Positions 33,855 to 45,846 of a stretch of 64,000 bases of DNA are shown here, piece by piece. The position numbers and the translations under genes are program-made. The DNA is from Stictocephala bisonia (taxonomy: Eukaryota > Arthropoda > Insecta > Hemiptera > Membracidae), in assembly GCA_035578905.1 (NCBI GenBank), contig JAQJVL010000001.1:9118211-9182210 (forward strand), in the 5' to 3' direction. Under the pieces are notes generated by a model. The model was given only the letters and a program-made list of their open reading frames with translations. It made no database searches and had not been told where the DNA came from. Each line of letters opens with the position of its first letter. Position 1 is the first letter of the stretch.

Positions 33855-35345
33855 TGTCTGTCACTGATGGTGCAACCTCAACAGACGATGTCCTTGCACT
33901 TGCTGCTAGTCACACTTCCTCTGTACACATTGTCTGTCACTGATGGTGCAACCACAACAGACGACGTCCTTGCACTTGCTGCCAGTCACATTTCCTCTGT
34001 ACACATTGTCTGTCACTGATGGTGCAACCACAACAGACGACGTCCTTGCACTTGCTGCCAGTCAAATTTCCTTTGTACACATTGTCTGTCACTGATGGTG
34101 CAACCACAACAGACGACGTCCTTGCACTTGCTGCCAGTCACATTTCCTCTGTACACATTGTCTGTCACTGATGGTGCAACCACAACAGACGACGTCCTTG
34201 CACTTGCTGTCAGTCACACTTCCTCTGTACACATTGTCTGTCACTGATAGTGCAACCGCAACAGACGACGTCCTTGCACTTGCTGCCAGTCACATTTCCT
34301 CTGTACACATTGTCTGTCACTGATGGTGCAACCACAACAGACGACGCCCTTGCACTTGCTGCCTGCTAGTCACATTTCCTCTGTACACATTGTCTGTCAC
34401 TGATGGTGCAACCGCAACAGACGACGTCCTTGCACTTGCTGCTAGTCACACTTCCTCTGTACACATTGTCTGTCACTGATGGTGCAACCGCAACAGACGA
34501 CGTCCTTGCACTTGCTGCCAGTCACACTTCCTCTGTTCACATTGTCTGTCACTGATGGTCCAACCACAACAGACGACGTCCTTGCACTTGCTGCCAGTCA
34601 CACTTCCTCTATATACCTTGCCTGTCACTGATGGTGTAACCATAACATACGCCCTTGCACTTGCTGCCAGTCACACTTCCTCTATATACCTTGTCTGTCA
34701 CTGATGGTGTAACCATAACATACGTCCTTGCACTTGCTGCCAGTCACACTTCCTCTATATACCTTGTCTGTCACTGATGGTGTAACCATAACATACGTCC
34801 TTGCACTTGCTGCCAGTCACACTTCCTCTATATACCTTGTCTGTCACTGATGGTGTAACCATAACATACGTCCTTGCACTTGCTGCCAGTCACACTTCCT
34901 CTATATACCTTGTCTGTCACTGATGGTGTAACCATAACATACGTCCTTGCACCTGCTGCCAGTCACACTTCCTCTATATACCTTGTCTGTCACTGATGGT
35001 GTAACCATAACATACGTCCTTGCACTTGCTGCCAGTCACACTTCCTCTATATACCTTTTCTGTCACTGATGGTGTAACCATAACAGACGCCCTTGCACTT
35101 GCTGCCAGTCACACTTCCTCTATATACCTTGCCTGTCACTGATGGTGTAACCATAACAGACGTCCTTGCACTTGCTGCCAGTCACACTTCCTCTATATAC
35201 CTTGCCTGTCACTGATGGTGTAACCATAACAGACGTCCTTGCACTTGCTGCCAGTCACACTTCCTCTATATACCTTGCCTGTCACTGATGGTGTAACCAT
35301 AACAGACGTCCTTGCACTTGCTGCTAGTCACACTTCCTGTATACG
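33855..35345. repeat. 76/73-bp tandem array, about 20 units in two subfamilies
   Basis: tgtctgtcactgatggtg starts each unit. The first half (33855 to about 34600) has 76-bp spacing and reads accacaacagacgacgtcc and tctgtacacattg. The second half (about 34610-35345) has 73-bp spacing and reads taaccataacatacgtcc and tctatataccttg. Within each half units are nearly identical. The two halves look like separate amplifications from related founders, with a switch near 34600. Confidence 0.95.
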
Positions 35346-36566
35346 GATTGTTTTTACTTAGTAATCCTACCCCAATGGACACTAAGTCTGGCTTCAAAGT
35401 GTTACTAAAAGAAAGTGGCCAGCAGAAGCAGTATTAGTTGACTCATGATGGTTATCCAACCGTGTGAATCATATGTGACCGTTGAATCATTTACAACTAT
35501 ATTTAAAAAACACAAAACTTATTTTAATCTTTTCACGTTGTTGGTTGAACAATGAATGACACTAATATTCTATGATTGTTCATTATACCTGAAAATGTAT
35601 TTGAAAATAGCTGTTATCTTTGAAAAAACGCCTAAGTCGTCAAACAACGTACTTTTTCAATACCTTTAACTACTTTCTAATATTACGAATATCAGGTGAT
35701 TTAAATCGTAGATTTTATTACTCATCCACCCATACTCATACAGTGCTATTGACCTGCACACTCACTCATTCATGTAGAGTGACATTTACCCATTAACCCA
35801 CCCATCAAACCATACACTTACAGTGGTTGCGAAAGCATAGTTTTAACTGTAAAATATGAATATTCAATGTTGAGCTTAATTAATTGTTATAACAGGCAGT
35901 TAAATTTCACGTACGTTGCTATTGTAATTTTACTATAAATGGCTCCTTGCCTTCCATTTCGAAACAGTTTGAGTATGTTACATTCCGTTAATGCATGTTA
36001 AATAACATGTTACTAATTGCATGTTGTTTTACATAAATGTATTATGTGCATATGGGCATTTAATTTTTGAAAATGAAATTGGCAGCTTTCTCTGATTTGG
36101 GAGTTAATTTACGGAAATTATAGTGATATATCAAATACCAAAATAAAAAAACAACAAAGGGATAACCAACAGGCTGACGGAAAACAGAACGGTCCTGTTA
36201 AAACAGAGCTCAATTATGTTTTTTTTTTTCAGAAAACATTGAACTCTTCTTCTTAATACTAAGTGCACTTTCAAATACCCAATGGAATAATTAGTTAACA
36301 TTTCCCAAGAATTAGGTAACCCAATCCAATCAACGCAATAGCTCTTCAGGACTTGTCAATAAAATGGTTCTAATGTTGTAAGTCCATTAGGAAGAGCGTA
36401 CAAGTGTAGGAACAATGCGCCGGGAAAGTAGAGCGTTTCCATTTCATTCCCCAGATAGTATCTCAGTGTAACAAGCCGTTTGTTCTTCAGATATGTTCGA
36501 TGTCTTCCTCTTTCGGATGTGATAAGAATCGGTTAAGTAATAACCCACATTGCTGTTATCATGTAT
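35346..36566. other. Non-coding, with a CCACCC/ATACACTTACAGTGG patch
   Basis: At 35725-35830 the words ccacccatac, cacccatcaa and catacacttacagtgg echo the end-of-window repeat at 63785-64000. Otherwise nothing recognised. Confidence 0.5.
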
Positions 36567-36569
36567 CTA

Positions 36570-36800
36570 CAGATAGATGATGGCCCTTCTACCCACCCCC
36601 ACACGTTCAACGGTGATGGCCCCTCTACCCAACCACACACGCTCAACGGTGATGGCCCACATACGTTGAACGTGTAGGGGTGGCCCTACACGTTCAACGG
36701 TGATGGCCCCTCTACCCAACCTCACACGTTCAACGGTGATGGCCCTTCTACCTAACCCACACACATTCAACGGTGATGGCCCATCTACACGTTCAATGGT
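36570..36800. repeat. Minisatellite of acgttcaacggtgatggccc units
   Basis: acgttcaacggtgatggccc and near variants recur about six times at irregular spacings of roughly 24-55 bp, joined by cctctacccaacc. One inverted fragment (acgttgaacgtgtagggg) sits in the middle. The 67-codon minus-strand frame is repeat-derived. Confidence 0.85.
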
Positions 36801-36940
36801 GTTAAGGAAATTATTTCCTTAATAAACATTTAAAATTATATTTTTTCAATAGAGGTCTAAAGTAATGTGACAGGTTATTTGAGGGGCTGGCGAACCCGCT
36901 GCGTTGCCACTTTATGTAAATCCCAAGTGCTAAGAAATAG

Positions 36941-36970
36941 CAATGAATACAGATCTCTATCTGTATTCAT
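36941..36970. repeat. Perfect 13-bp-stem hairpin upstream of the mariner-like element
   Basis: aatgaatacagat and atctgtattcatt are separated by four bases (ctct). The element at 37045 starts 75 bp downstream. Function unknown. Confidence 0.85.
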
Positions 36971-37044
36971 TGGATATAACGCGCGCACAATAATACTCGA
37001 CAGTCAGAAATTTGACCTATTTAAACAATACAATAGATTGTGTA

Positions 37045-38222
37045 TACAGGATGACAATTAAGTCTTAGGACGACTTTATAACTTTTAAACGACAAGAGAT
37101 ATCAGAACTAAATTTGGCATACCGTTACTGGTAATAGTAAGCTACTTTTCTGTGTACATGGTGATCAGATGTCAACTTTGGGGGACGGCCCATTAAGGAC
37201 GGCCAACTTAGTAGGACTCCCATACTAATGGGAGTAAAAAGTCAACTCTTTACTACCATTAGGAGTAAAGAGAAAATCTCAAAGACAGCCTATGTTGAGT
37301 TGTACATCATTTTAAAGGTCTAGTTGAACTGGAAGCAATGCCGCAAACTGGACTTCAAAAGGTTGATCCAGTCAGAAGAAATTGCTGTTCAAAGTTTTAA
37401 AATTTTAAATACATTGTACTTACGAATAACAGAAAGTTACAAGTTGAAGGGAATACTTGAAGGGAAATTTAAATGCCAACAAGTACCAAGATATGCTCCA
37501 AAATGATTTAGTTCCTGTTCTACAAGCTAGTCTTGTCGCTGACTTCCAAACAGGATTTTTCCAACAAGACGGAGCACCGCCATACTATGGTGTTCAAGTA
37601 AAGCAATACTTAGATACAGTATTCCGCCACCGGTAAATTGGAAGACGTGGAGCAATTGAGTGGCCGACTCGTTCTCCTGACCTAACTCCACTTACTACTT
37701 TTTATGGGGCTACCTCAAAGACAAAGTTTATGAAACTCAGCCTACAGATCTGATTGATCTTAAAAACAGGATAGCACAAGCTGTTCCACAGGACTACATA
37801 GAAAAAGCAGTAGCTTATTTTATAACAGGTTAGCACATTTCCAGACGGCCAATGGGGAACATTTTCAAAACTTAATTTGAAAGGAGTTCAGTAAGAATTC
37901 CCCTCAACTTGTAACTTTCTGTTATTCGTGAGTACAACGTACTTAACATATTTAAAACTTTGAACACTAATTATTTTCCGACTGGATCGACCTTTTTATG
38001 TCCGGTTTACGGCATTATTTCCAGTTTAACTAGACCTTTAAAATGATGTACAACTCAACATAGGCTGTCATTAAAGATTTTCTTTTTACTCCAATGGGCC
38101 GTCCCCCAAAGGTGACTTCTGAGTAGCTTCACACATAAAAGTAGCTTACTATTACCAGTAACGGTATGCCAAATTTAGTTGTGATATCTCTTGTCGTCCT
38201 AAGACTTAATTGCCACCCTGTA
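37045..38222 (+). mobile_element. Tc1/mariner-superfamily element with ~350-400-bp inverted repeats
   Basis: The ends tacaggatgacaattaagtc and, in reverse complement, tacagggtggcaattaagtc are bounded by TA on both sides (37043-37044, 38223-38224). Inverted similarity continues inward for about 416 bp on the left (to ~37460) and 343 bp on the right (from ~37880). The left arm carries about 18 bp extra near 37072 and about 68 bp extra near 37200. Total length is 1178 bp. Only the C-terminal half of a transposase lies between the arms, so the copy is internally deleted and non-autonomous. TA duplication and DDE-type sequence place it in Tc1/mariner. Confidence 0.92.
37471..37840 (+). pseudogene. 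Mariner-like transposase, C-terminal half, inactivated
   Basis: The frame yields FFQQDGAPPYYGVQVKQYLD, which contains the second catalytic aspartate in the family's QDGAPP context. A stop codon follows after FRHR, then IGRRGAIEWPTRSPDLTPL. A frameshift near 37700 hits where the third catalytic residue should be (SPDLTPxD), and reading resumes in another frame as LWGYLKDKVYETQPTDL and then AQAVPQDYIEKA. The N-terminal DNA-binding helix-turn-helix region and first catalytic aspartate are absent. The order and motifs are those of DDE transposases of the IS630-Tc1-mariner group. It cannot make an active enzyme. Confidence 0.9.
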
Positions 38223-38224
38223 TA

Positions 38225-39199
38225 GATTAGTATTCTTCCTCTTATGCACAACAATAATACATCTTACGCATACAAATATTCCGTTGCTGATATTTTTCAC
38301 TGTTGGTGTTCCCCAGTGCGTTAAATGTGTTCCCCATTTTCTAACTGAAGGTTGACAATGCACTATTTGATTTTAGATATTTGATTTTTGATACAATTGG
38401 AGTTGCCTCTATTCTGTGTCAAACATTGTTTTATTTGTGTTATACAGTATAGAATGACATATCCTACTTGAAGATCTAATTATATCTCATACAAGTACAG
38501 GTTGAAATAGTACACTTCCAATTACGTGAACAGAAGAACGCAAGCTATGGAACCATACTTTCTTATTATACAATCCTGTTTGAACAAAGTTGTAGAGCAT
38601 GTTCCACAGTAAAAGTTGCACCTGTTTGAGAGAGACATACTCGGTTGACAGAACAAGAACACTCGTAATGCAGAACAGGATGTGGCGAGTTGGAGGACAG
38701 GAAGTAGTTAGTGGAGACTGCCGCGGACTGGAATGGCACTCGTTTGTCGTCTAGTTGTCTTACCGATGATCGTATTATGTAGTAAAGGTGGGAAGGCTTA
38801 TGTTCGGTACTTTTGTCAAGATAAACAAAAAAAAAAAAAAAAAAAAATGGAACAAAGGTGGGCTGAAGCCTTTTTATTCCACTGCGATTTTGTAAGTAGG
38901 CTACATTGAGTGAAAAGGAAATGAATAGTGAAAATCGCAGATTTTTAGCGGTTTCAATATATACTTTGTATCCATATTTTATCTTATTAGATCATTTATG
39001 CACTTCGGCGAGCGCCACTCCCCCAGTCATCGCACCAACCCACTCTCTTTTCGACGCTACATGTTGAAGTTCTTGTTTGAGGTTTTGATATGTTCATGCT
39101 ATAGGATTGTCCCTTCAAAAATTCATAATTCTAGTTTTTTAGGGACATCACTTATCAGCAACGAACTAAATTGACGGACGGAAAACAAACAAACTTCAA
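38225..39199. other. Non-coding, with a 22-bp A tract
   Basis: A run of about 22 A's sits at 38826-38847, possibly the tail of a retroposed sequence, but no source gene or duplication was identified. Confidence 0.45.
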
Positions 39200-39533
39200 A
39201 TGTTGCAATCAAGATTCAATACGACTGCTTCACCAAAATGCGCAAATTGCACCAAAATTTGCACAATTTGGTGTCTATGTGCTATGACCAGTGGTCTAGA
39301 CATACACACATATGATACACGAGGCAGAGAAACTACCGAACTGGGAGACACAGGACGGGGGTTTATGAGCACCTGCCCTCACAAGCAGGGGTTCGTTTCA
39401 TCAACAAGTTGCCCAATTCAATAAAGAGTGCCCCGACGCCCAAGGCGTTAAAAACTCGTTTGAAACGCTTTTTAGCGTCCCAAGCATTTTACAGTGTTGA
39501 CGAGTTCACGGCACACGACTGGGTGACCGCATA
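39200..39533 (+). pseudogene. Non-LTR retrotransposon ORF2 C-terminal relic
   Basis: The frame around 39298 gives HTYDTRGRE, and after a one-base frame change VYEHLPSQAGVRFINKLPNS, then PTPKALKTRLKRFL and a stop at about 39531. This is the characteristic C-terminal region of insect non-LTR ORF2 proteins. It is clearly related to the same region in the larger element at 55780-55990 (HSYETRGRD... YERLPS). Everything upstream (endonuclease, reverse transcriptase) is missing or beyond recognition. It is dead. Confidence 0.85.
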
Positions 39534-39964
39534 ATCAGAAAACTGACGTCCAGAGCTGGAAGTGGGTACATTGGCAGTACAAATGTGGTGTGAGTGGAGA
39601 ATCTATATGTTCGAATGGGGTTTTGATGTGGCGTGATTGTTAAAATTTTAGAACTAAGCTGATGATTGCTAACCACTGTTATGTTCTGGCAGTAAAAGAA
39701 TTGATATGATTTGTCTTGTACCTCGTGGTAAATTAGACTAATATCGAACGATTTATTGAAGAGATTAAGTGAAGGCCTTGCTTGTTAAATTCTGCATCAG
39801 TGGACGTTTGGACTGACAACTGAGCAACGTTGGCAGAACTGATTCCCCAAACATAGTAGGTACAAAAACTAGCGGGCCGCAACTGCAGGAACCTTATGAG
39901 AATTTCGCAGCCGCTCTTACTCAGCGGCGTTTCGCATACCACGATGCATAAAGGGGCCTAAGTT
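39534..39964. other. Non-coding, nothing recognised
   Basis: The 69-codon minus-strand frame at 39733-39942 has no identified domain. The stretch could be 3' UTR of the preceding retroelement relic. Confidence 0.4.
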
Positions 39965-40105
39965 GTCAAAATCCCTCACTTTGTTCCTCCCATATTCTCA
40001 AGGATTGTAATAATTATTACTAATTGTAATCTATGTATGACTGCCATTGAGGCGTTCACTGCAGCCATAAGAAAGTGGCTTATGTTTTTTTTTCTCTGCG
40101 TTCTG
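39965..40105 (-). mobile_element. 'CACAGAGAA' MITE fragment
   Basis: Read on the minus strand: cgcagagaaaaa, then ttatggctgcagtgaacgcc, tggcagtcatacatagatta and gggaggaacaaagtgagg. These match the left half of the copies at 46536 and 6062. The other terminus is missing. Confidence 0.7.
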
Positions 40106-41317
40106 GATGCAAAATTACAGATGAATCGTGAAAACTAGACTTTTGTATGTGAGAGAACATTTTTCTTTAATTTAAACAAAAAAGCTTAATATTAAAAATG
40201 TTATGATAAATTATGGAGACTTACTTAAGAGAGAATCATATACTTTAGTTTATCCTTCACAGCATCAAACAAACAAATGTAGTGACGCTATGAAAAAAAC
40301 ACTATATAGAAAAATATTTTATATGTTTTTGCTAGCTGTAAAATTGTCAGAATATGTAACAAATGTTATATAAGAAATTCTAGGAGTTTCATATAGTGTT
40401 AGAGTTATATGTAACACCTAAAAAAATCCACATCCAGTCAACATAAACATGACGGTCATTTTTGCGAGACCAGAAAATAACAGGAGATTTTGGGTTCGAA
40501 CATCGCTAACATCAAGAGGTAAATACAGTGGTATGGATTTATTAAATGTCTTAATGCTATTGACTTTGTTGATGAACAGTCGTCAAGAAAGGTTAAGTTT
40601 GATGGTAGTTTTAAGAATTTTTTTGTGAACGACGCGTGAAGATTTTGAGTACCGTACACGCACCGCCGTTAACGAGAACCCGTCCATTGCCATTGCCGAA
40701 ACAAATTAAATTTTAAATTGAATAAAGTTAAGCAGTTTATGGAAACAAATAAATAATAAACACTGAAAGAGATTTGAAAATCACTCAATCACATTAAAAA
40801 GTCAATAAAATCAGTAAATGAGTAGTTTGCACACACAGGAGTACAACGACCTGGGAACTGACAGAAAATTTTATATGTAGAAAATGTAAACAACAATGTT
40901 ATATATTATTTTTTGGTTGAATTAAGATAAATATTGCAGAAGTTTCTTTTGATGTTTACCGACACAAAAAGCTTAACACAATTTTTGTTAGATATAGCAA
41001 AATCTGCAACATTAACAATGTTATACAACACTTTTTATACGTAATTTTTCTTTCTAACATTTGTTATATAACACATTTTGTTACATAGTGTATACGTAGC
41101 TTTAGACTCAAAACCGAGGCTGTTTACCTCTTTGACTTGTCTACATGGTCTAAAAGAAATTCGTTTAAAACGTTGAACACTTTAATGTATAATAGGGACC
41201 TAAATTTTCTAAATTACACTTGGGTCCCGCTTCATTTCGAAATTGGTTTGGGTGTATGTATTACTGACGTTTATCACATAACCACAAAGTTCACCACTCA
41301 TAGATAAATACACGGCC
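40106..41317. other. AT-rich non-coding DNA
   Basis: Repeated words such as aacaaatgttatataa occur in both orientations near 40360 and 41060, but not enough to define an element. Confidence 0.4.
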
Positions 41318-42043
41318 TGGTCATAGAGAAGAAAGAAACAGAGACCGCACCCAATAGTGTGCTGAATGTGTTTCGATTATAAAGTTTTTTGTGGAGATTC
41401 TTTGGGGGTTTTCCCTGTTGAACAGAAGTTTATTAGATTAGAACCAGTTAAATACAAGGTTTTGAACATCTTTCATAATTGCATGAAGGGTTGCCATTTT
41501 ACCTTGGGAAGCCATTAGGGTCACATCATCCGCATACGTGATTGATTTTGTATTTAAATTTTGTGGCAAGTAATTGATTGCAATAATAAAGAGAAAGGTC
41601 CAAGAATGGAGCCTTGAGGAACCCCCATGTCCACATTCTGTAATATATTCAGAAATATACATGCTAAATTAATGTCAACACTGACGTAAACTCTAAAGTA
41701 AATAACGAAGAATGTTTAGGGATGAAAGCACAAGTGATGTTGCACTCTCACTTGAAGGTTGCTGTGTACGTGTGGGGCCCATTGTAACCGTTTGAGTACA
41801 ACACTTAGCTCTAGTTTGCAAGGGTGTTGCCGGTAGAATAGATGCTGAAGGTCAAGGTAAGACACTGGTCTAACTACTAGTAAACGTACTACTACGTAGA
41901 GAGGGAGTAGACGTTGATTCACAAACGTGTTCTTCTAGGAGTAGAATTGGCTTTAGACTTGGAAATATAAGCGATCAAACAACGAGGCGTTCGCTGCGAC
42001 CATAAAAAGTTTCTTTATTCTTTCTCTGTTTCTTTATTCTCTG
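41318..42043. mobile_element. 'CACAGAGAA' MITE whose ends flank a reverse-transcriptase fragment
   Basis: The left terminus is at 41318-41385 (atagagaagaaagaaacaga, then atagtgtgctgaatgtgt). The opposite terminus of the same family is at about 41978-42043 (aggcgttcgctgcgacc, then tttctttattctctgtg). The two ends are in the correct relative orientation to belong to one element. Between them are about 590 bp including non-LTR reverse-transcriptase sequence not present in other copies. Either the retroelement fragment landed inside the MITE or two MITE copies happen to flank it. No clear target-site duplication was found. Confidence 0.55.
41385..41665 (-). pseudogene. Non-LTR reverse transcriptase fragment (motifs B and C)
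   Basis: Read on the minus strand, ggggttcctcaaggctcc encodes GVPQGS (in context DMGVPQGSILGP). A frame change follows and then INYLPQNLNTKSITYADDVT, with the catalytic YADD. Downstream are weak traces of SNKLLFN. Further upstream on the same strand (41716-41870) a frame contains LQWAPHVHS, which normally lies after the YADD box, so the fragment may be rearranged. It is a broken relic of a non-LTR element, not obviously the same family as the one at 53.5 kb. Confidence 0.8.
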
Positions 42044-42100
42044 TGGGTATGAATAGTTTTAATAGTTAAATATTATGAAGATTTCGGACCTTTTGTTTTC

Positions 42101-42423
42101 ATTCACTACCACTACTTTTTCCGTTACTTCACTATCACTACTTTTTTATTACAGTTACAGTTAGTATAGGCTAGGTCAGGTTAGGTTAGGTGGCTACTAA
42201 AGTTGATCACAAACTGGTAAATCCAATGATTGATTACTAACAAATGCGTAGGACTAAGTTCTTGGAAAGCGATAAGATAAGGCCAGCGATATCGGATTCC
42301 TAGCGGATAAGGAATATCACACAGTGGACGTAAAAATGAGTAGGGACCAGTTTTTAGAGCAATAGAATATTTATCAAGTGGTAGTGAATTAAGGGAAACA
42401 AAATATTAGTAGTGATAGTGAAT
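42101..42423. mobile_element. 323-bp MITE 'ATTCACTACCACTAC', copy 2
   Basis: attcactaccactacttttt at the left and agtagtgatagtgaat at the right form the inverted ends. The length is exactly that of copy 1 at 32189-32511, and both share interior blocks (tggctactaaagtt, agttcttggaaagcgata, agaatatttatcaagtggta). The possible 3-bp flanks are TCA and TTA, so the duplication is imperfect here. Confidence 0.85.
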
Positions 42424-42745
42424 TAAGGAAAAAGATCCACATTTCATTTTGGGCTAAATTTAGATTTGTAATTTATAAATTAGAAGTTGCGTGTTCCCCC
42501 CTCCTCCAATTTCAAATAAGAAATTCCATTACTGTGTTACATAATACAACTAATTGTATTGAGTTTTAGATAAATGTATTAAGTTCATACTAAGTATATT
42601 TGTGTATTCGATATTTGAGTGTAACTAACTACTGCAGTGAAGTTATCGGTATAAAATTTCCACTAAATAATACATTAAGGGGAGTGGGGCTGGGACGATA
42701 AGAAATTCGGGTGACTTCCGACCAACACTATTCTATATGGAGAGC

Positions 42746-42905
42746 TAGTGACCGAGTGGTCTATCTAAAAGCATCAGGACTTTTTTACCTAAGTTAAGAT
42801 AACGAAGGCTGGAATCCTGGACTTAATAGTTAGTAGTTATTGTTTTTATTATTATTATTATTATTTTTTTTTTTAGTGATATTCACACTCTGGCTAGCCT
42901 TAGCC
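42746..42905 (+). mobile_element. tRNA-derived SINE, family 2, copy 3
   Basis: The A-box-like tgaccgagtggtctatcta and B-box-like ggctggaatcctgg resemble the D-arm and T-arm regions of a class II (leucine- or serine-type) tRNA. A TTA/T-rich stretch and the family's tttagtgatattcac follow. The copies at 32630 and 33041 share this body. Confidence 0.65.
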
Positions 42906-43719
42906 AATTAAAGAAAATGTTAGAACTATAATAATTATAAATAGTATAGATGAGTGTAACTCATGCAACAGCTCTCTATCAATGATCAGCAAGAGGCAAT
43001 AAAGAACAAACAAAACTGACTATAACTAATTTATAAATTACAAATGACTCCAATTAAACAACAATATGATAACAATAGATATTTAAGTAACATTCCATGA
43101 TAGTTATTAAAAATATGTGGATATAACAGTAGAATGAACATTAACAAGCTGTGCAAAATATAAATACAACGATATACAATAGTTAACGTTTAAGACTCAC
43201 AATACCAATAAATAGATACATACACATACAACATGTACAGCAACTATCTGTTTGTACGTCATTCATTCTCTACCATGAACTTCGGTGTGGCAACGATATA
43301 TCGATATATTGGAAATATCGATATTTTTGTCTGATATAACATATCACTATACATTAATAATATTCGACCTGCCTTATTGTATTTGTATATATATATATTT
43401 ATATTAATACGATAATAATTATGCTATTAGATTTAATAAATTAGATAATAATTAATAATATGATTATTCTTATTTTCAATTTTTTCATTCGATCCCACAT
43501 AAAACACATTGTTTTGTGAGCATAAATGTATTTAATTTTTATTTAGTAGTATTAATACCTAAATAGTATCAGGAAAATGTGAGGTTGTTTGTTCGTGGCA
43601 TGGCATAAGAGTCTGCCTTGCGATATATCGATGTTGAAAATGGTGTACATCACTAACTGTGAAAATATATTTTAAATTTAGGCTTTCCTTCAATATATTT
43701 ACTATTTTTATAATGTAAA
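42906..43719. other. Non-coding, with cgatatatcgat palindromic words
   Basis: aacgatatatcgatat (about 43293) and gcgatatatcgatg (about 43621) might be the two ends of a ~340-bp AT-rich element, but the inverted match is short. Confidence 0.4.
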
Positions 43720-45846
43720 CTATACTACCAAGAGATATATTGTAACTAAGCTACCAAGACATATATTTTAACTAAGCTGTCAAGACATACCGGTATATGG
43801 TAACTAAGCTACCAAGACATATATTTTAAGTAAACTACCAAGAAATATATCGTTACTAAGCTACAAAGAAATATATTGTAACTAAGCTACCAAGAAATAT
43901 ATTGTAACTAAGCTACCAAGAAATATATCGTTACTAAGCTACAAAGAAATATATTGTAACTAAGCTACCAAGAAATATATCGCTATCAAGCTACCAAGAA
44001 ATGTATTGTAACCAAGCTACCAAGAAATATAACGTTACTACTGTAAGCTACCAAGAAATATATTGTAACTAAGCTACCAACACATATTGTAACCAAGCTA
44101 CCAAGAAATATAACGTTACTAAGCTACCAAGAAATGTATTGTAACTAAGCTACCAAGAAATATATCGTTACTAAGCTACAAAGAAATATATTGTAACTAA
44201 GCTACCAACACATATATTGTAACCAAGCTACCAAGAAATATAACGTTACTAAGCTACCAAGAAATGTATTGTAACTAAGCTACCAAGACATATATTGTAA
44301 CTAAGCTACCAAGAAATATAACATTACTAAGCTACCAAGAAATATATTGTAACTAAGCTACCAAGAAATGTATTGTAACCAAGCTACCAAACATATATTT
44401 TAACTAAGCTACCAAGAAATGTATTTTAACCAAGCTACCAAGACATATATTGTTACTAAGCTACCAAGAAATGTATTGTAACCAAGCTACCAAGAAATAT
44501 ATTGTAACTAAGCTACCAAGAAATGTATTGTAACCAAGCTACCAAACATATATTTTAACTAAGCTACCAAGAAATGTATTTTAACCAAGCTACCAAGACA
44601 TATATTGTTACTAAGCTACCAAGAAATGTATTGTAACCAAGCTACCAAGAAATATAACGTTACTAAGCTACCAAGAAATATATTGTAACTAAGCTACCAA
44701 GACATATATTGTAACTAAGCTACCAAGACATATATTGTAACTAAGCTACCAAGACATATATTGTTACTAAGCTACCAAGAAATGTATTGTAACCAAGCTA
44801 CCAAGACATGTATTGTAACTAAGCTACCAAGACATATATTGTAACTAAGCTACCAAGACATATATTGTAACTAAGCTACCAAGACATATATTGTAACTAA
44901 GCTACCAAGACATATATTGTAACTAAGCTACCAAGACATATATTGTTACTAAGCTACCAAGAAATGTATTGTAACCAAGCTACCAAGACATGTATTGTAA
45001 CTAAGCTACCAAGACATGTATTGTAACCAAGCTACCAAGACATATATTGTAACTAAGCTACCAAGAAATATAAGGTTACTAAGCTACCAAGAAATATATT
45101 GTAACTAAGCTACCAAGACATATATTGTTACTAAGCTACCAAGAAATGTATTGTAACCAAGCTACCAAGAAATATAAGGTTACTAAGCTACCAAGAAATA
45201 TATTGTAACTAAGCTACCAAGACATGTATTGTAACTAAGCTACCAAGACATATATTGTAACTAAGCTACCAAGAAATGCATTGTAACTAAGCTACCAATA
45301 CATGTATTGTAACTAAGCTACCAAGACATATATTGTAACTAAGCTACCAAGACATATATTGAAACTAAGCTACCAATACATGTATTGTAACTAAGCTACC
45401 AAGACATATATTGTAACTAAGCTACCAAGACATATATTGTAACTAAGCTACCAAGAAATATATTGTAACCAAGCTACCAAGAAATATAACGTTACTAAGC
45501 TACCAAGAAATATATTGTAACTAAGCTACCAATACATGTATTGTAACTAAGCTACCAAGACATATATTGTAACTAAGCTACCAAGACATATATTGTTACT
45601 AAGCTACCAAGAAATGCATTGTAGCCAAGCTACCAAGAAATATAACGTTACTAAGCTACCAAGAAATATATTGTAACTAAGCTACCAAGACATATATTGT
45701 AACTAAGCTACCAAGACATATATTGTAACTAAGCTACCAAGACATATATTGTTACTAAGCTACCAAGACATATATTGTAACTAAGCTACCAAGAAATATA
45801 ACATTACTAAGCTACCAAGAAATATATTGTAACTAGGCTACCAAGT
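43720..45846. repeat. 26-bp satellite, about 80 units
   Basis: Head-to-tail units of gtaactaagctaccaagac followed by atatatt, with variants aaatgtattgtaaccaagc and aaatataacgttactaagc interspersed. A block of about 155 bp (six units, one with a single-base deletion giving ccaaacatat at 44386 and 44541) is directly duplicated, showing local higher-order amplification. The array ends sharply at aggctaccaagtgaagccc near 45846. Confidence 0.97.

Noticed and set aside
43282..43640. cgatatatcgat words as terminal repeats of an element
   Set aside because: The words are self-palindromic and AT-rich, so the apparent inverted match carries little information.
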